This document shows positions 35,801-47,885 of a DNA stretch of 64,000 bases, piece after piece. Numbering within the stretch: position 1 is the stretch's first letter; every line of letters starts with the position of its first letter. This DNA comes from Apostichopus japonicus. Taxonomy: Eukaryota > Echinodermata > Holothuroidea > Aspidochirotida > Stichopodidae. Location of the stretch: NCBI RefSeq assembly GCF_037975245.1, contig NC_092568.1:28487501-28551500 (forward strand), given 5' to 3'. The notes below the pieces were generated by a model, which made no database searches, had not been told where the DNA came from, and saw only the letters and a list, made by a program, of their open reading frames with translations. The position numbers and the translations under genes are program-made.

Positions 35801-38800
35801 ACTGTAATTGTAACTTAAAACCCATTGTGCTGCATCTTTAACCACAGTTCAAACTTTACATTGTTGTAAATGTGTCGTAGTAAATTACATCACCGTTGGT
35901 CTCTACAACTGATATACTGTTAACTTGGGATGCATGTTGAACTATTAATTATATCAAGTCCAAGCCATATCAAGCACATCAATACCTGCTTCCTCATGTA
36001 TAGGCACGCGCCAGCGGTGACTACCAGCCGGGCAACGATCAGTGGGATATCGGTCTGACCTCCATCATGCATCACGCCATCAGGATACGCCCCTTCAAGG
36101 ATAACTTCTGGACCACAACCACTCAGCCTGGCAACATTTATGGTAAGTCCGGTCACATCACTTATTCAAGCATCTCCTTTAGCATCTCTTTTAGAGGAGT
36201 AGCAAACTTGTGACGATGTACCACATGTAAACAGATAGGAAAGATCTCATTCCATTTTGAAGATATCAAAGTTTTAATATGTCTCCACACAAAAGACTGC
36301 ATACAGACTTGATTAAGTTGAAAGACTTCAGTAAGTATGAAAATGAGACCTTATATATGACCTTATTCATATGGCATTGGTGTCAGTGTCAACACTGTTT
36401 ACAACTTTCTGTGAATATGAAAACAGAGAAACTAAAAGGGACCACCTCTTGGTACGTCTGTAACCCTCTTGATAAAGTAGCCCCTCCCCCCCCACACATT
36501 GACAAAGTAGCACACACCCCCACACACATTGACTAAGTAGCATCCCCCACACATTGACATAGTAGCCCCTACCCCCCCCCCCCCCCCAACACATTGACAA
36601 AGTAGCTGCACTGTATTAGCTGCACCTACTCATCAAACTTCCATTTTTATCCCTATAGCTAGATCAGAAAAACACCCTCACTTGCAGACAGTGGTATCAG
36701 CCCTCAGTACCGGACCTGTCGGTCCTAGCGACAAGATCGGCTACAGTAACGTCTCCCTCATCAACAGGTATTAATCAAATGCATTGATTTGTCCATTGCG
36801 TGATACATTTGACTTAAACAGTCATTCAAGAGTTAGTCAATTCCCTCAAATATTGTTAGAAATTCAAATCTGGCTACTCATGCTGTCCTTCAATTTAACA
36901 AGAATTTTGGCGCCATGCACTCTCAAAGCCTTTTGCCTCAGTGAAGCATATTATTGTCTACTTTGAATATTTTTCAAAGTTTAGGCATGATCTTGAGGAT
37001 CTGATCCTGAGCAGAAAAGAATTGTTAAATTATCAAAATGATGTTATGTGAGGAGCAAATACAGGAAATATAGAAAGTTTTTTTTTTTTTTTTTTTTTTT
37101 TGATAGATAGATAGATACTGTAGATAGATAGAAAGTTATTGAAGTTGTGTATTTCCGATGTATATCTGTTGAAAATACTGAAGATGGTATTGTCATGTCT
37201 GGATTGTGTTTTCTCTCTGTCTTTTCCAGGACCTGTAACTCTGACGGTGTTCTCCTCATGCCTTCCAGACCGGCTATGATGATTGATGCCTCAATCCTTA
37301 ATGTGAGCAATCATGATTTCTGCTGAAAACATATATAGCAAAATTTTGAGATGGTGTCTTTCTATTTGAAATACAATGACGGTCTTTTTCTATAGCCTGT
37401 AAACTATTTGATTAAATTATTGCTTGGTTTGCTTGACCTACCTATAATGTAATTTGATTGATTGATTCGGTGGTTAAAATGATGAGAAACTTGATATGTC
37501 TGACAGGTATGGAAAGATCATCAATTCCTAGTAATACTGGTTGTGATCTCTTGCAATAGCACAGCAGCGTATCTTGGAGTTGTAGGCAGTCGCATTCTGT
37601 TAAGAATGTGATGACCACTGCGTAATTTCATTTGCAGGAGGGAGTTTTGGGGTTTTAAGTTCTGCTAATGCATTTAATCTTGTTTACAGATGGCCTTGGG
37701 TGTCGGAATGATCAGCGGTCAAATCTGGTCCACCTACAGCAACATCAGTGGTCACATGTTTGGTACAATTTTATCCATAAATACCGGTAAAGCCGTCCAG
37801 CTCGTTCCATCTGATGCAGATCTGGAGATGGTGAGTATGTGTTGTGTCTCAGTAAAATTAACCATGTAAAGTTCAAATTATTAACAAATTTGAAAAGAGC
37901 AGTGAAACTGTAGTTATTACAGAATTTGTAACCAGTGACCTCGGGGTGGGGGGGGGGATACAAGTCTAGTCTTTAATTGGTAATTAAGGAATGTTACAGC
38001 AAATTGCATTGCTCTTAACTGTTATTTCCTTTTGAACTACTGCTTTTAAGTAGATCTACTTTATTGATGTTGTGTTATATCATGATGACTGTTAATCAGT
38101 GGTCCAGAAACTGTTTTTAAAGCCCTTGACACAAGATCTTTCTTTGAGGTCTGATAGAGCCATGACCCGGCCATACCAGATCATCACCACTTAGAATGGA
38201 GACTCAGAATGCATGAGAGCTAGCTTATATTATGTAGTCCAAGTTAACAAAAATAACATACTCAATCTCTGTAAGCAAGCTCCATGAACTGTAGATGAAT
38301 ATAGAAAATCCTGCGACCCACCAAAATGGGGAGCAGGGTGGGGGGAGGTAGGAATGCAAAAATTTCAGAATGTTGGAGAAATGCTTCATTTTATAATACA
38401 GATTTTCATATTGTACACCTGATCAAAATTTGTTTTGCCAATTGTGTCCACACATATGTCTGCATAAAGTTGGCAAAACTTATGACAAGTGAGAGATGAA
38501 TATGCTGTAACAAAGACAAAGAAAAATACTGTTTATTAAGTTATCAGCCATGTCACTTTATGCAAGTCCTGCGATAATATTTCACACAGGACACAGTTTA
38601 TATGTATTTGCCTATCAATCAAAGTTCATTCAGGAAAGCAGCGCTACTTGAATATATCTTCGCAAAAATTGATCACATTTTGAATTTTTCCTATGAAACT
38701 ATTTGTCGTACGTTGGTTAAAATTGATAAGTCATTGTTATCCATGTGCTGTCGTGCAGCCTAGTATCGTTGTAATATTTTGTGTTTCCTTAGCACTCTGT

Positions 38801-39799
38801 CTATGATCTTTTATAGCCTAATCCATCATTTGCCTTCATGGATGGGTCGCCAGAGCTTGTGAAGTTTGATTCAAACAATAGTTTGACGGTTGGTCCCAGC
38901 TCCGACGATGGATACCAACTTTGGCACGCATCACCAGGGATACCATTCATGTGAGAAGTTTTATCACTTTAAAATTAATGTTGTAGTATCAGACTATCAG
39001 TAACAACTAATTCACTTTTCTGAGAGCTATGCAAGTAAAGATCAAATCTTATTAACATTTATTTGCTGCAAAAGGAGAAATCATCTGCAGTTTAGTTAAG
39101 GTTGAAATTTCCTTTCACCCTGCAATTGGCTTCAATTGGTTTCTGTTATACTTGGCTTACTATATAGGGTATTGTTCCCTTGGTTTTGGCATGTCATGTA
39201 GAATAATGTTAGCCAAGCCAAGGTTAGCCGAGTTAAATTGTGAGGATGAACTGTAACCATCATGTTTAATTGCGGGAAGTGTATAGGTACGTACTGCTCA
39301 TTTTCAACTATAATTCGCTAGAAATACAATTGTTTTTTATGATTTTTATCTATAGAAAGAAAATAAACTGAAATTGATTTGTATATATTTTAAACTCTAT
39401 ATAAAGGAATAACACATACTTTGTATAGGCACATGCTTATGATCTTCGACTAGAAGTCATTAAAACAACTTTTCTTTAATGCCTCTCTGTGGAAAAGAGA
39501 ACAACAAATAAACCCAAATTGATTTACATTTTTGTTATCGTTCTATATACAGGAATGACACGTACGTCCTCATGGGTGAAATGACTAAGATTGTGCCAGT
39601 ATCTCCGAATCGTGTGCAGTCGTTGATGGTCAGTAAGACAGCCATCCAGATGACCATAATGGTTGGGACCAGGGAAACCGTTGAATTCACATTTCAAACT
39701 ATGATGAAGCAATCTCTTTTCCTAGTCAGTTGTTCAAGTGTTTCCAGTGGCACTGTGAACATTTCAGTGACTGGACCAAACAAGTATAAATGCATGTAA
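26840..39799 (+). CDS. Secreted glycoside-hydrolase-like protein (GH36/raffinose-synthase-type fold), 17 coding exons, 770 aa
   Basis: Coding exons: 26840-26921, 27873-28201, 28937-29091, 29653-29887, 31117-31219, 31676-31772, 33030-33125, 33420-33470, 33624-33708, 34646-34705, 35343-35519, 36004-36142, 36659-36767, 37230-37302, 37690-37830, 38817-38950, 39553-39799; 2313 nt, all phases agree, one stop. I do not recognise a named gene. Residues 1-25 form a signal peptide (hydrophobic core about 7-20). About 28-260 are beta-rich. GYWTDNGAFYYY (about 298-309) and YMQLDSWWYYKG (335-346) resemble barrel strands of clan GH-D enzymes, where the raffinose synthase family has a DDGWQ segment. WGLFLYEQDWL (424-434) fits the strand bearing the nucleophile (candidate D432), and RASGDY (492-497) fits the RASDDF acid/base motif (candidate D496). 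GPVGPSDKIG (555-564) and MPSRPA (583-588) match the SDKPG and PGRP segments of that family. A C-terminal beta domain follows (about 600-770). There is no transmembrane segment, so a secreted carbohydrate-active protein is inferred; substrate unknown, activity unproven. Confidence 0.88.
27367..27586. mobile_element. TA-type MITE, 220 bp, in intron 1 of the GH36-like gene
   Basis: The ends TCCCATACAAAAAAG and its exact complement are flanked by TA on both sides (27365-27366, 27587-27588), the signature of Tc1/mariner-like insertion. The interior is a set of AGGATTCCTGY/CAGGATCCTG motifs in both orientations, making it nearly a fold-back. No coding capacity. Confidence 0.72.
28726..28876 (+). 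repeat. G-run-rich stretch in intron 2 of the GH36-like gene
   Basis: GGGGGAGGGGGGCGGGC at about 28729-28745 and a run of about 14 G near 28849-28862 followed by GGCGGGGAG. It could form a G-quadruplex on the coding strand, but it may be plain low-complexity sequence. Confidence 0.5.
29984..30359. mobile_element. TTAA-type MITE, second family, copy 1 (intron 4 of the GH36-like gene)
   Basis: The inverted ends AGGCATTGAAGACTCG / AGGGTGAGAAGACTCG agree over most positions, with TTAA immediately outside both (29980-29983 and 30360-30363). The body matches 33783-34145 in the same orientation (shared GTCGCTACAAAATGCAGA, GACCTGAGATGTCCAT, TACACTAGTGTCTAATTA). Confidence 0.75.
33783..34145. mobile_element. 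TTAA-type MITE, second family, copy 2 (intron 9 of the GH36-like gene)
   Basis: Same family as 29984-30359: ends AGGCATTGAAGACTCG and AGGGTGTGAAGTCTCG, flanked by TTAA at 33779-33782 and 34146-34149. The difference between the two copies is scattered, so they look like separate insertions rather than a recent duplication. Confidence 0.75.
36471..36607. repeat. C-rich minisatellite in intron 12 of the GH36-like gene
   Basis: Five variable units of a GACAAAGTAGC core separated by runs of C or CACACACC; unit length is about 23-37 bp. The longest C-run is near 36570-36588. Confidence 0.8.
37078..37101. repeat. Poly-T run followed by GATA repeats
   Basis: About 23 T in a row, followed by GATAGATAGATA, in intron 13 of the GH36-like gene. 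A decayed retroelement tail read from the other strand is possible but not supported by a body. Confidence 0.7.
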
Positions 39800-41041
39800 A
39801 ACTGTAGTCCATTTCCAGGGTAGCAGGGTCTTCACAAATATATAAATTGTCACTTAAAATCTATTTTTGATACAGAGCATTTGCTTTCAATAAGAATAAG
39901 AATGTATACAAAATGCGGTTTAAATATCATTTTACAAGAATGGAGATTTTTGACGTTTGAAATTATATTGCTACATAACGATGAAGCATTCTAGTTTACA
40001 ATGGGTAGGTTACAATTTCATGTGTAGTTCATGTGCTAGGCTCTCAAAATTACAGAAAAAGATTTGGCATCTCTCTGTAAGACATCAGAACATGGTTCCC
40101 ACACAGTTTGGAAAATATGAAAAGGAGGGAGAAAGAAAGAAAAGTGAAAATCTCTTTCTGGGTCTTCAAAGTCCTTTAAATTTGAGGTTAGTCTGGAAAA
40201 GTATAATGAGAATCCTTCTTTTAATTTTTTTCTTCAAAAAACAACATATTTGTCTGGAGCTGTTAAGTTTGGATGTAGTCTCCTGTGACTTGCAATTTTC
40301 CATTAAATTTATCAATAGGTGTTGGCATAGAGATTTAACAATTATTAGGCCTACTAAAGGTATCCTAATCATACATCCACATAGGTGTGTAGGCTTCATA
40401 GTGAACTGTAAAACTGTTTTAAAAGACCATGTACTTAAACTGTTTCCTTTTATAACACGGATTTGATTCAGGTGCTACTTACTCTGTTTAATTTTTGCAA
40501 ATCAAAGGAGACACAAACCCAGCCATTATCTTTAGCTTATATGAGAGAGTTCTTTGTGAAGAACAACTTCCCCAATCAGCTAAGCAAAATCTTATTCCGT
40601 TTCAAGATATCGTAATTTAAAGTCGTGTCTGGGGGTTGTCATTTTGTTAATCTGAGATGTCGTAGAGCCACTAGGAAATGGGAACCTTTTAGTTTCTCTT
40701 TGTCCTTCTGTTATATAATTACAGTGTTGACATCAAAACTAATGCAAGCATTTGGTCATGTTAAAAGCTTGAGCCTTTTAGATTCAGCGTTTTCAAATCC
40801 ACCCTCCATTGCAGAAAATAAACATTGTAATAAGTGCAGAAAAACAACACAAATTGAAGCACATGTGGCTTGATGATGTCATATTTAGACTTGATCAAGT
40901 CTTCAGCGTTGTGTGTGAATGATCCCATTAAATCTGTGATATCTAATAAGAGTATTTTTAGTTTCATCACAGTTGCCTCCATCACATAGACTATTGATAA
41001 TGGTTGGGTTTGTGTTTCCTTTAACTTCTTTTGTGGAATAA
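39800..41041 (+). other. 3' UTR of the GH36-like gene
   Basis: AT-rich and without domains. AATAAA signals occur at 40817-40822 and near 41037-41042, so a 3' UTR of 1.0-1.2 kb is plausible. The open frame at 39957-40466 within it has no family resemblance. Confidence 0.45.
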
Positions 41042-42266
41042 ACATTAATCTGGATATTTGCCTACAAGATTAATAAAATGACACAAATATTAAACATGGG
41101 ACGCTGTTATATCGCTTTACTGTACTGAGGAAGGAAACAAAGAGTACTTTAGAAATGGTAAAGAATCATAAAATGTAAGGTTTTGTTTATATTGTTTACC
41201 TTAGTTTATTGATTGCAGAGTTGTCTATTCGAGTTGTCCTTTTAAGAAAGGCCTGAAAAGGCCTGAAGGTTTAACGATGATTCATTTATGATGGTATTAA
41301 GATTGTGGGATAATGTCAGTAATGTCTTGTTGGTTAAAATTGGATAATAATGTCATTCTGTAATGTAATGGTGTTGGACAGTCGGGATGATCTTGTCAAA
41401 ATATTGCATTGAATAAACATAATCTAACTCAATGGAGTAAAATGTATGGATTATTTGGACATTTTTCTATTCCAATATTATGGTTACATTTCAAATTATG
41501 CAATAACAATCATGTAGCTACAAAATAAACTGAACACATAAAATAGAATCTCAAGACACATAATTTGGATAAAATTGTTCAAGTGGATCATTACAAAACC
41601 TAATACCAATCTAGATAATTCCAGGGTGATGGTCTCCCCACATTTGATATAATTGTCTATTTTGTATTTCATTAAAAGCAGGTGTTTTGTTCTGAGTTTG
41701 GTTAGTTTTCTGTTGGACACTATAACCCCATAATAATATTGTTATTAATTCAGTATGGTTACACAAATCTCATAGGAAATGCTAGATCCATGTGATCATC
41801 TTGGATGAACTCCAGCCTCTATAAAGTCTTTGTTTTGCAATTAGTGTTCATGGCAGCCAATAGCTTAAACAGTGCCATTTTTCTTTATGATCAGAAATTC
41901 AAAAAGAATTTATTTCAACAAATGAATGGATATTAAGGTTTTGAAATAAGCTAAAAAATGGTGACTGTCTACAGTTACCCAATTAATTTTATCTGGTACC
42001 TCTAAAATACTGATCAAGGAAAGGCAGGAAATTAATAGTTTGGTCTCATCCATAAAAACAGAGACAGGACACAGATGTCTTTGCTTGAAGTTTACAATCT
42101 GAAAGTCAGCCAAATTTTGAGGCAAAACGATTTCCTTGTCGTGATTGTGTGCTTTATTTAATATTGCACAGTACCACAAACGATTCTTGAGATCAACCAC
42201 AAGAATTCTATTATAAGACACAATAACATGAAACCAGGAAACCAATAACGGGTAATATTCAGCTTC
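41042..42266. other. Intergenic DNA between convergent 3' ends
   Basis: AT-rich sequence between the GH36-like gene and ATXN3. I see no gene, repeat family or RNA in it; further AATAAA signals on both strands leave the exact transcript ends open. Confidence 0.4.
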
Positions 42267-43176
42267 TTTATTTTCTGTATAAATTTTGGCATTTTAACTT
42301 TCTTTAAATAACTTTTTCTTCATCTGATTTTACGCAGTTTTAAAAATCAAGGTAGACGATGAACTCTACTGGTCTTTTAAAGACAATAAATATAAGTCTA
42401 TACAAAAAAAAAAACAATGACTGGGTGAAAATTAAGAGCCACTTAAATTGATTCCCTTTGAATAACATAACCCCCTCTAACTCAACTACCAATAGGGCTG
42501 AGTAAGGAATTCATTCATAAGTAAACTGCAATTTGTTGTGAAGGTCTCTATTAGTACATTCTGTATTGGATGGGGGCTGGCAGAGCACAAAACCATCCCC
42601 TATCTTCAGATAAATATGGCACTTTCTCTCTGTGTATGCATACCATCTAAACCAGCATTTACCTATAAGAGAGAGATGCTCTCCAAACTTTATCACCACC
42701 TAAAGACCAATAAATCCACCTTCACTGAAACTCGGTAGCAAGAAGCCAACCGACAGACACAGAAGTAATCTTCCGCTCACTCACGATCAACATGTAGTCT
42801 AGGTAATGAAATGTCATTACATTATTAAGCACCTCTTCTTTCCATTGTCGGGCAATCTATTTTTTAAGTACACCCTTTAATTCCACTCTTCACTGGTATC
42901 AAATATATGAAAGCTGCTAATATAAAAATTTGCACAATACAATATTTACATTTGCATTTCTAACTGTTCACAACAGCAGGCCATACCCCTACAAACTGAC
43001 CTACGGTTTTCTGGCGTAGAAAAAAAAAAAGAAGAAGTTCATCTGGAGTGGTTCCTGCTCTCCCGTACTGTCGAGTGCATGTTGCTTGTCTGCTATACCA
43101 GTAAAGCTCTATGACTTGTCTATTTCAGCTTTAACTTATCCATCTTTTTTTCACTCTTTTTTTCCCCTTCTAACCC
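42267..43176 (-). other. ATXN3 3' UTR
   Basis: The minus-strand AATAAA at 42272-42267 would end a 3' UTR of about 0.9 kb after the ATXN3 stop. Another signal lies at 42158-42153. Confidence 0.45.
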
Positions 43177-46100
43177 TCACGGCTTCTCCATGGATAATTT
43201 GATAGCCTCGGCAAGCATGGCATCTTCTAAGTCTTCTGCCTCCTGTGGATTACTCTGGATATAGCTGATAGTGTTCTCTTCTATATTACTTGAAGATGTT
43301 TTCGCTGCGGTCGGTGATGAATTGCTTTGTCTGAAAGAAACAGTAGAAGTAATTGCTCTAAGGAAGAAGAAAATTGAATTTCAGACCAAAGGAACAGACT
43401 GCCCATCATGACTGAGCACTTACAGTTATTCTTCGTTATTCCAAGTCATGTGCAGTTACATTGTTGATTACAAACACAATAAAAACAAAGGAGCTTGGTT
43501 AGAACTTAGAATACAATATAGTTCTTACTGATTAGAACTATATGTCTTACTATAGAACAAAATGACCGTGAATAGTGGGGGAATAATTTTTACATGACCA
43601 AAATGGGTCATGTAAAAATTGGATATCTTTAGCCTGCGTGTTAACCCTTCACATCCCAAGGAAAGTAAAAATTAGGATTTAATTCAGATTGAGAGGTAAA
43701 GTCTGCATTAAGTTTAGCAGTAAATATCAGTTTAATATTTATCAAAGGATAACACAACAACCTGTTTAAAGTCTCTCCCCATAACCAAACATGGAATACA
43801 AGTTGGCCAGCTTACTTTTCAAAGTATGCCTGCCTCTTTCTTCTCAGTTCATCCTGGTCAACTTGAGATGCATACTGACCACCACTAGAGGTGCCTGCTT
43901 CATCCTTAGCTGACTCTGCAACTGTAGGAAAATAATATTTTGTGGATAAAATGATAATATACGGAAGGAAAACAAAATAAAGTATTGTCTCCAAGAAAAG
44001 CCAACAACTGCTTTAGAGCAGAAAACACTGGAAAATTTTCAAAAAGACAGTTAAGAGGGCTTGAGACATTACGATATAAAACTTAACTACTGTTCACTTA
44101 AGACTTTGAAGCAACACCCATATTTTAGGGTCCCCAGAAAATATGGGATGGTTGCCAAATACTTTGGTAAAAAGAGAAATCGCTGATATTTGTGGAAAGA
44201 AAATATTAAAAAATCTTTAACACTAACATACTTCAAAAGTTCCAAATAATAACCTCATTTTGTAACTAAGCACTCTTAACCATATAACAATTTCTCAAAG
44301 AGTGGGATACCTCCGCCCCCCCTCGTAGACCCCTCTCCCTCAGGACACAATATCAACCCCTGGAAGGTCACCGAGATGATGAAGGGGATAATTGGAGTGA
44401 CCAAGCAGAACAATTTGAATACCAGGGTTCTAAAGTATGATTTTCTGCCATTCAACCTCATTCTATGCAGTAGGGTAAGAGAAACAATCTCCCTTTGACC
44501 CACAACAAGAGAATCCAGGCTCTTTACATTGCCTGTTCAGTTCAAATACTATTCCCAGCATTGGCTATTACTCTCTCAATTGTGATCTGCTTTGCCTCTC
44601 TTTCGTTGAACTTACCCACCAATGTGATAAGCATATTGAAAACAGAACATTGACTTGGAAAATACAAAACAAGAAATTAATAACCATAAGCTTTATATAT
44701 GATAGAAATAGATTTCAACCAAGAAATACCAGTACTGTGCCCTACAAAATGAGGTATCCACCTCTACTGTTGTAAGTGTCGATCCCTTATAAATTATTAC
44801 TTGGTCGGATGCCAGTCAGATAGCACAGTTACTCTTACATACAGTGAAACAAAGATGAAACCCCAGACTCATCTTGATAACAACCTGTTAATCAGCAAGA
44901 ATGGATTTCAAAATTTTGCTTTGTAATTACATCTGATTCAACAAACCTTACACTGATGCTGAATGCAGAAGCGATTTGAATCCCATTGTAGCTTATATTT
45001 TCTTGCTTGTTCAATATTTATTTCTCCGACTGCTTGAAACGATTGACCTTTGACCTACTTTGAATACTTAGTCTTATTGCCTCTTGTAATTCATCCTCTT
45101 CCTCCGTGGGAGGTACGCTCATGTGCTGACTCTTATCCAGAGCTCTCTGAAGATCTTCCTGGCTGAACCTCCCTCCCACCGTGGCTCCCTGATTCGTCTG
45201 GTTTCTAACATCTGAAAGCAATCTCGGTCTGTGTGATTGGATGGCTGGGCTGAACCTTAGCACGTCTTCCGCACCACACGCTGGTAAGTGTCCTCTGATA
45301 ACGAATATCGAGTAACCTACGACAGAAGACATTAAATAAGCATGGCGAGATATCCGAGGTTCACTTATAACGATACGACGACAAAGCAATGAACGTGATC
45401 ATTCCGAGAAGATGTGATTGTGTTTTGTGCAGAAGATATATTGATGTTGGTTGCTACAGCATGGACTAAAGATTATAACTGACAATTTACAGAAAATTAA
45501 CAAACATGGGCTACAGCATCATCGTTCAGGCCTGTATATGGGAAGGAATTCTTTGCAATTGGGGAGTCTTAGCTGAACATTAGGGAGTGAAGTGTGGTAA
45601 AAAAAGTGCAGATGATTTTAACAGCACGTGGGCCTATACACAACCTTGAGTTGTACTGAACAGCATGAAATGTTTGAAATCAACGTTCTTTGGGAAACTA
45701 AAAAATTGTCAGTTATTTTTATTTTTTATTTCCTAGGCCATTAACAAAAACTTGAATATACTGTTTTGCCTGAACATTCATCTCCGGCCAAGGATATTTT
45801 AACAATGCCAAATTTGTCATATTTCGCATTTCAATCGCCAACCTGTCAACACTGATTGGCCGAAAAAGGTAGTGCCTCAAACAGGCCAATATAGCAAAAA
45901 ACATCGGACACATCACACCAACTTGAAAAAACAAAAGAAGAGAGTTTGACTTTATAAACCTTCTCGACAGAGTAAAATGATGAGAGTCATTACAAGTTAT
46001 TTGAAAATAGCTGAAGAAAGGATCTGATGCCGTCAACATCTTTTCCTTAGTATAGAGGTATCAATATTAAATTGATTTCAAGCTAAGTATTCTGAACACC

Positions 46101-47793
46101 ACAAAATTCCTTTTTAAAAAGAAATCTTATTCAAAAATACTCATTCAAAACATGTATTTGCCTTTCTATTATCCATTGTTGATTAAAATGTTAAGTTATT
46201 GCATATCAATCACGAATCAACATTTTGCTGCAAACATTTTATTACAACGACCTTTTAGCTGGAAGCCTTAATTTGATGATAAATAAACTACAATGTTTTG
46301 AATTTAGGTATAAAAGAAATAGGTCAAACATGCAGCCCAGTAACAAAACTTGAAGAAGCTTACCTTCCCCTTGAAGTTGAGTGAGAAACATGCCAAGGTA
46401 AGTCTCTGATAATATCTCTGGACCTTCCAGAAGAGAGTTAAGATTAAACCACTGGATGCCAATTTTTCGTATTGTGAGCCAATGCTCTTTAAAATTACAA
46501 ATATAAGATCCCTCTTTCCTGCGGCAAAAGCAGACAAAAGAAAAAAGGTAAAACTGACCTTTTAAACTGAGAAATAGTATTGGAAAGAAGAAAAATTCTA
46601 CATAAGATATTTATCTCTTTGTAAAACCAAATATATCTTCAATATATAACTTCAAAATTGATGTTTGTAAGTGAGGTGACAGTATGAGTAGTATGAATAT
46701 TCTGTTTCTGTTTCGGAAATGTTCAAAACTGTTTGTTCTGTCGGCAGGATTGCTTTGAAGCATGACATGAAAGTAATGGTATAGAGTGGAACTAGCAATA
46801 GAAAATAATTCCAAATGGCTTTGCTGACATCTTTATAAAGACAATGCAATCTGTCATAGATATTTTTCTGAGATATCCCCTTGAAACTCAGTCTAGTTGA
46901 GATTTAGAAATCTTCTATCCCTTTCCCAGAATGCTACTTACTCTGGATGTTGTCTTGCTGTAGTCACGGAAGAGTTGCTGAAGGGTATAAGATCTAGTCC
47001 CCAAACTTTGAGGGCTTTACTGATTACTTGAACAGAGAAGAAACCACTGTCGTCCATATTCCCCGATGGTTGCTGGGAACAAATGCATCGATAAAACAGC
47101 TCATGTTTTCTCATGGAAATTTATACAAAAGATGACTTAATGGCACTGAAAGGTTTCCTTCTGTTTGTTACTGTGGCAAAATTTGTAAACATGAACATGA
47201 ATATCCTTTCAAAGTCATGGCACATGTGACAGTTATTGTATAGGAAAACTACAGTAGCTGCTCAGCAGTTTTGAAACCTGTTGATTGTTTTGTAGCATAC
47301 ATGTAGCAATTCGTGGGTCACTGCCTGACAAGAGCCTATATGCAGGTCAGGCAAACTAAAGGCACCCACATAGTAAAAAGAATGAAAGAAAAGTGATCAA
47401 ATCTTCAGGGAAGAGGGCAGCAATATGTACAGAGGTGAAAATTTGGGTCATGGACTATATTTGGGTCTTCGTATGCTATTGTCCAGATTTTGTTAAAGGT
47501 TCAATACTTCTACGCCCACGTTTTCACTGCATTTTCTCCACAAGATGTGTATCCTTCTCTTTGGAGGGGATTTAGGTATCAACTCAAATTAATACAACAC
47601 TGCTTTTAAAATACAGTATGATCTGAAAATCAAACAAAGATTCGATTTAATATCTGTTGCAGTAGCTCAAATATACTGCAAAATATGTGTGAAGCTATAG
47701 TATGTGTGAAGCTATATTAAAAATTACGATGTCTTGGATGATCCAATATAACCATTTTTTGCATGAATCATTTTTCCCATTTAGTTATATATA

Positions 47794-47831
<38 letters not shown>

Positions 47832-47845
47832 TATATATTTAGTTC

Positions 47846-47885
<40 letters not shown>

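Noticed and set aside
39957-40466. Open frame of 169 codons after the GH36-like gene
   Set aside because: Lies in the AT-rich 3' UTR, has Lys/Ile/Phe-rich composition and no recognisable motif.
45719-46039. 106-codon minus-strand frame in ATXN3 intron 5
   Set aside because: Skipping it keeps the Josephin reading phase and matches the human protein; inclusion would break the domain between QLQGEG and YSIF.
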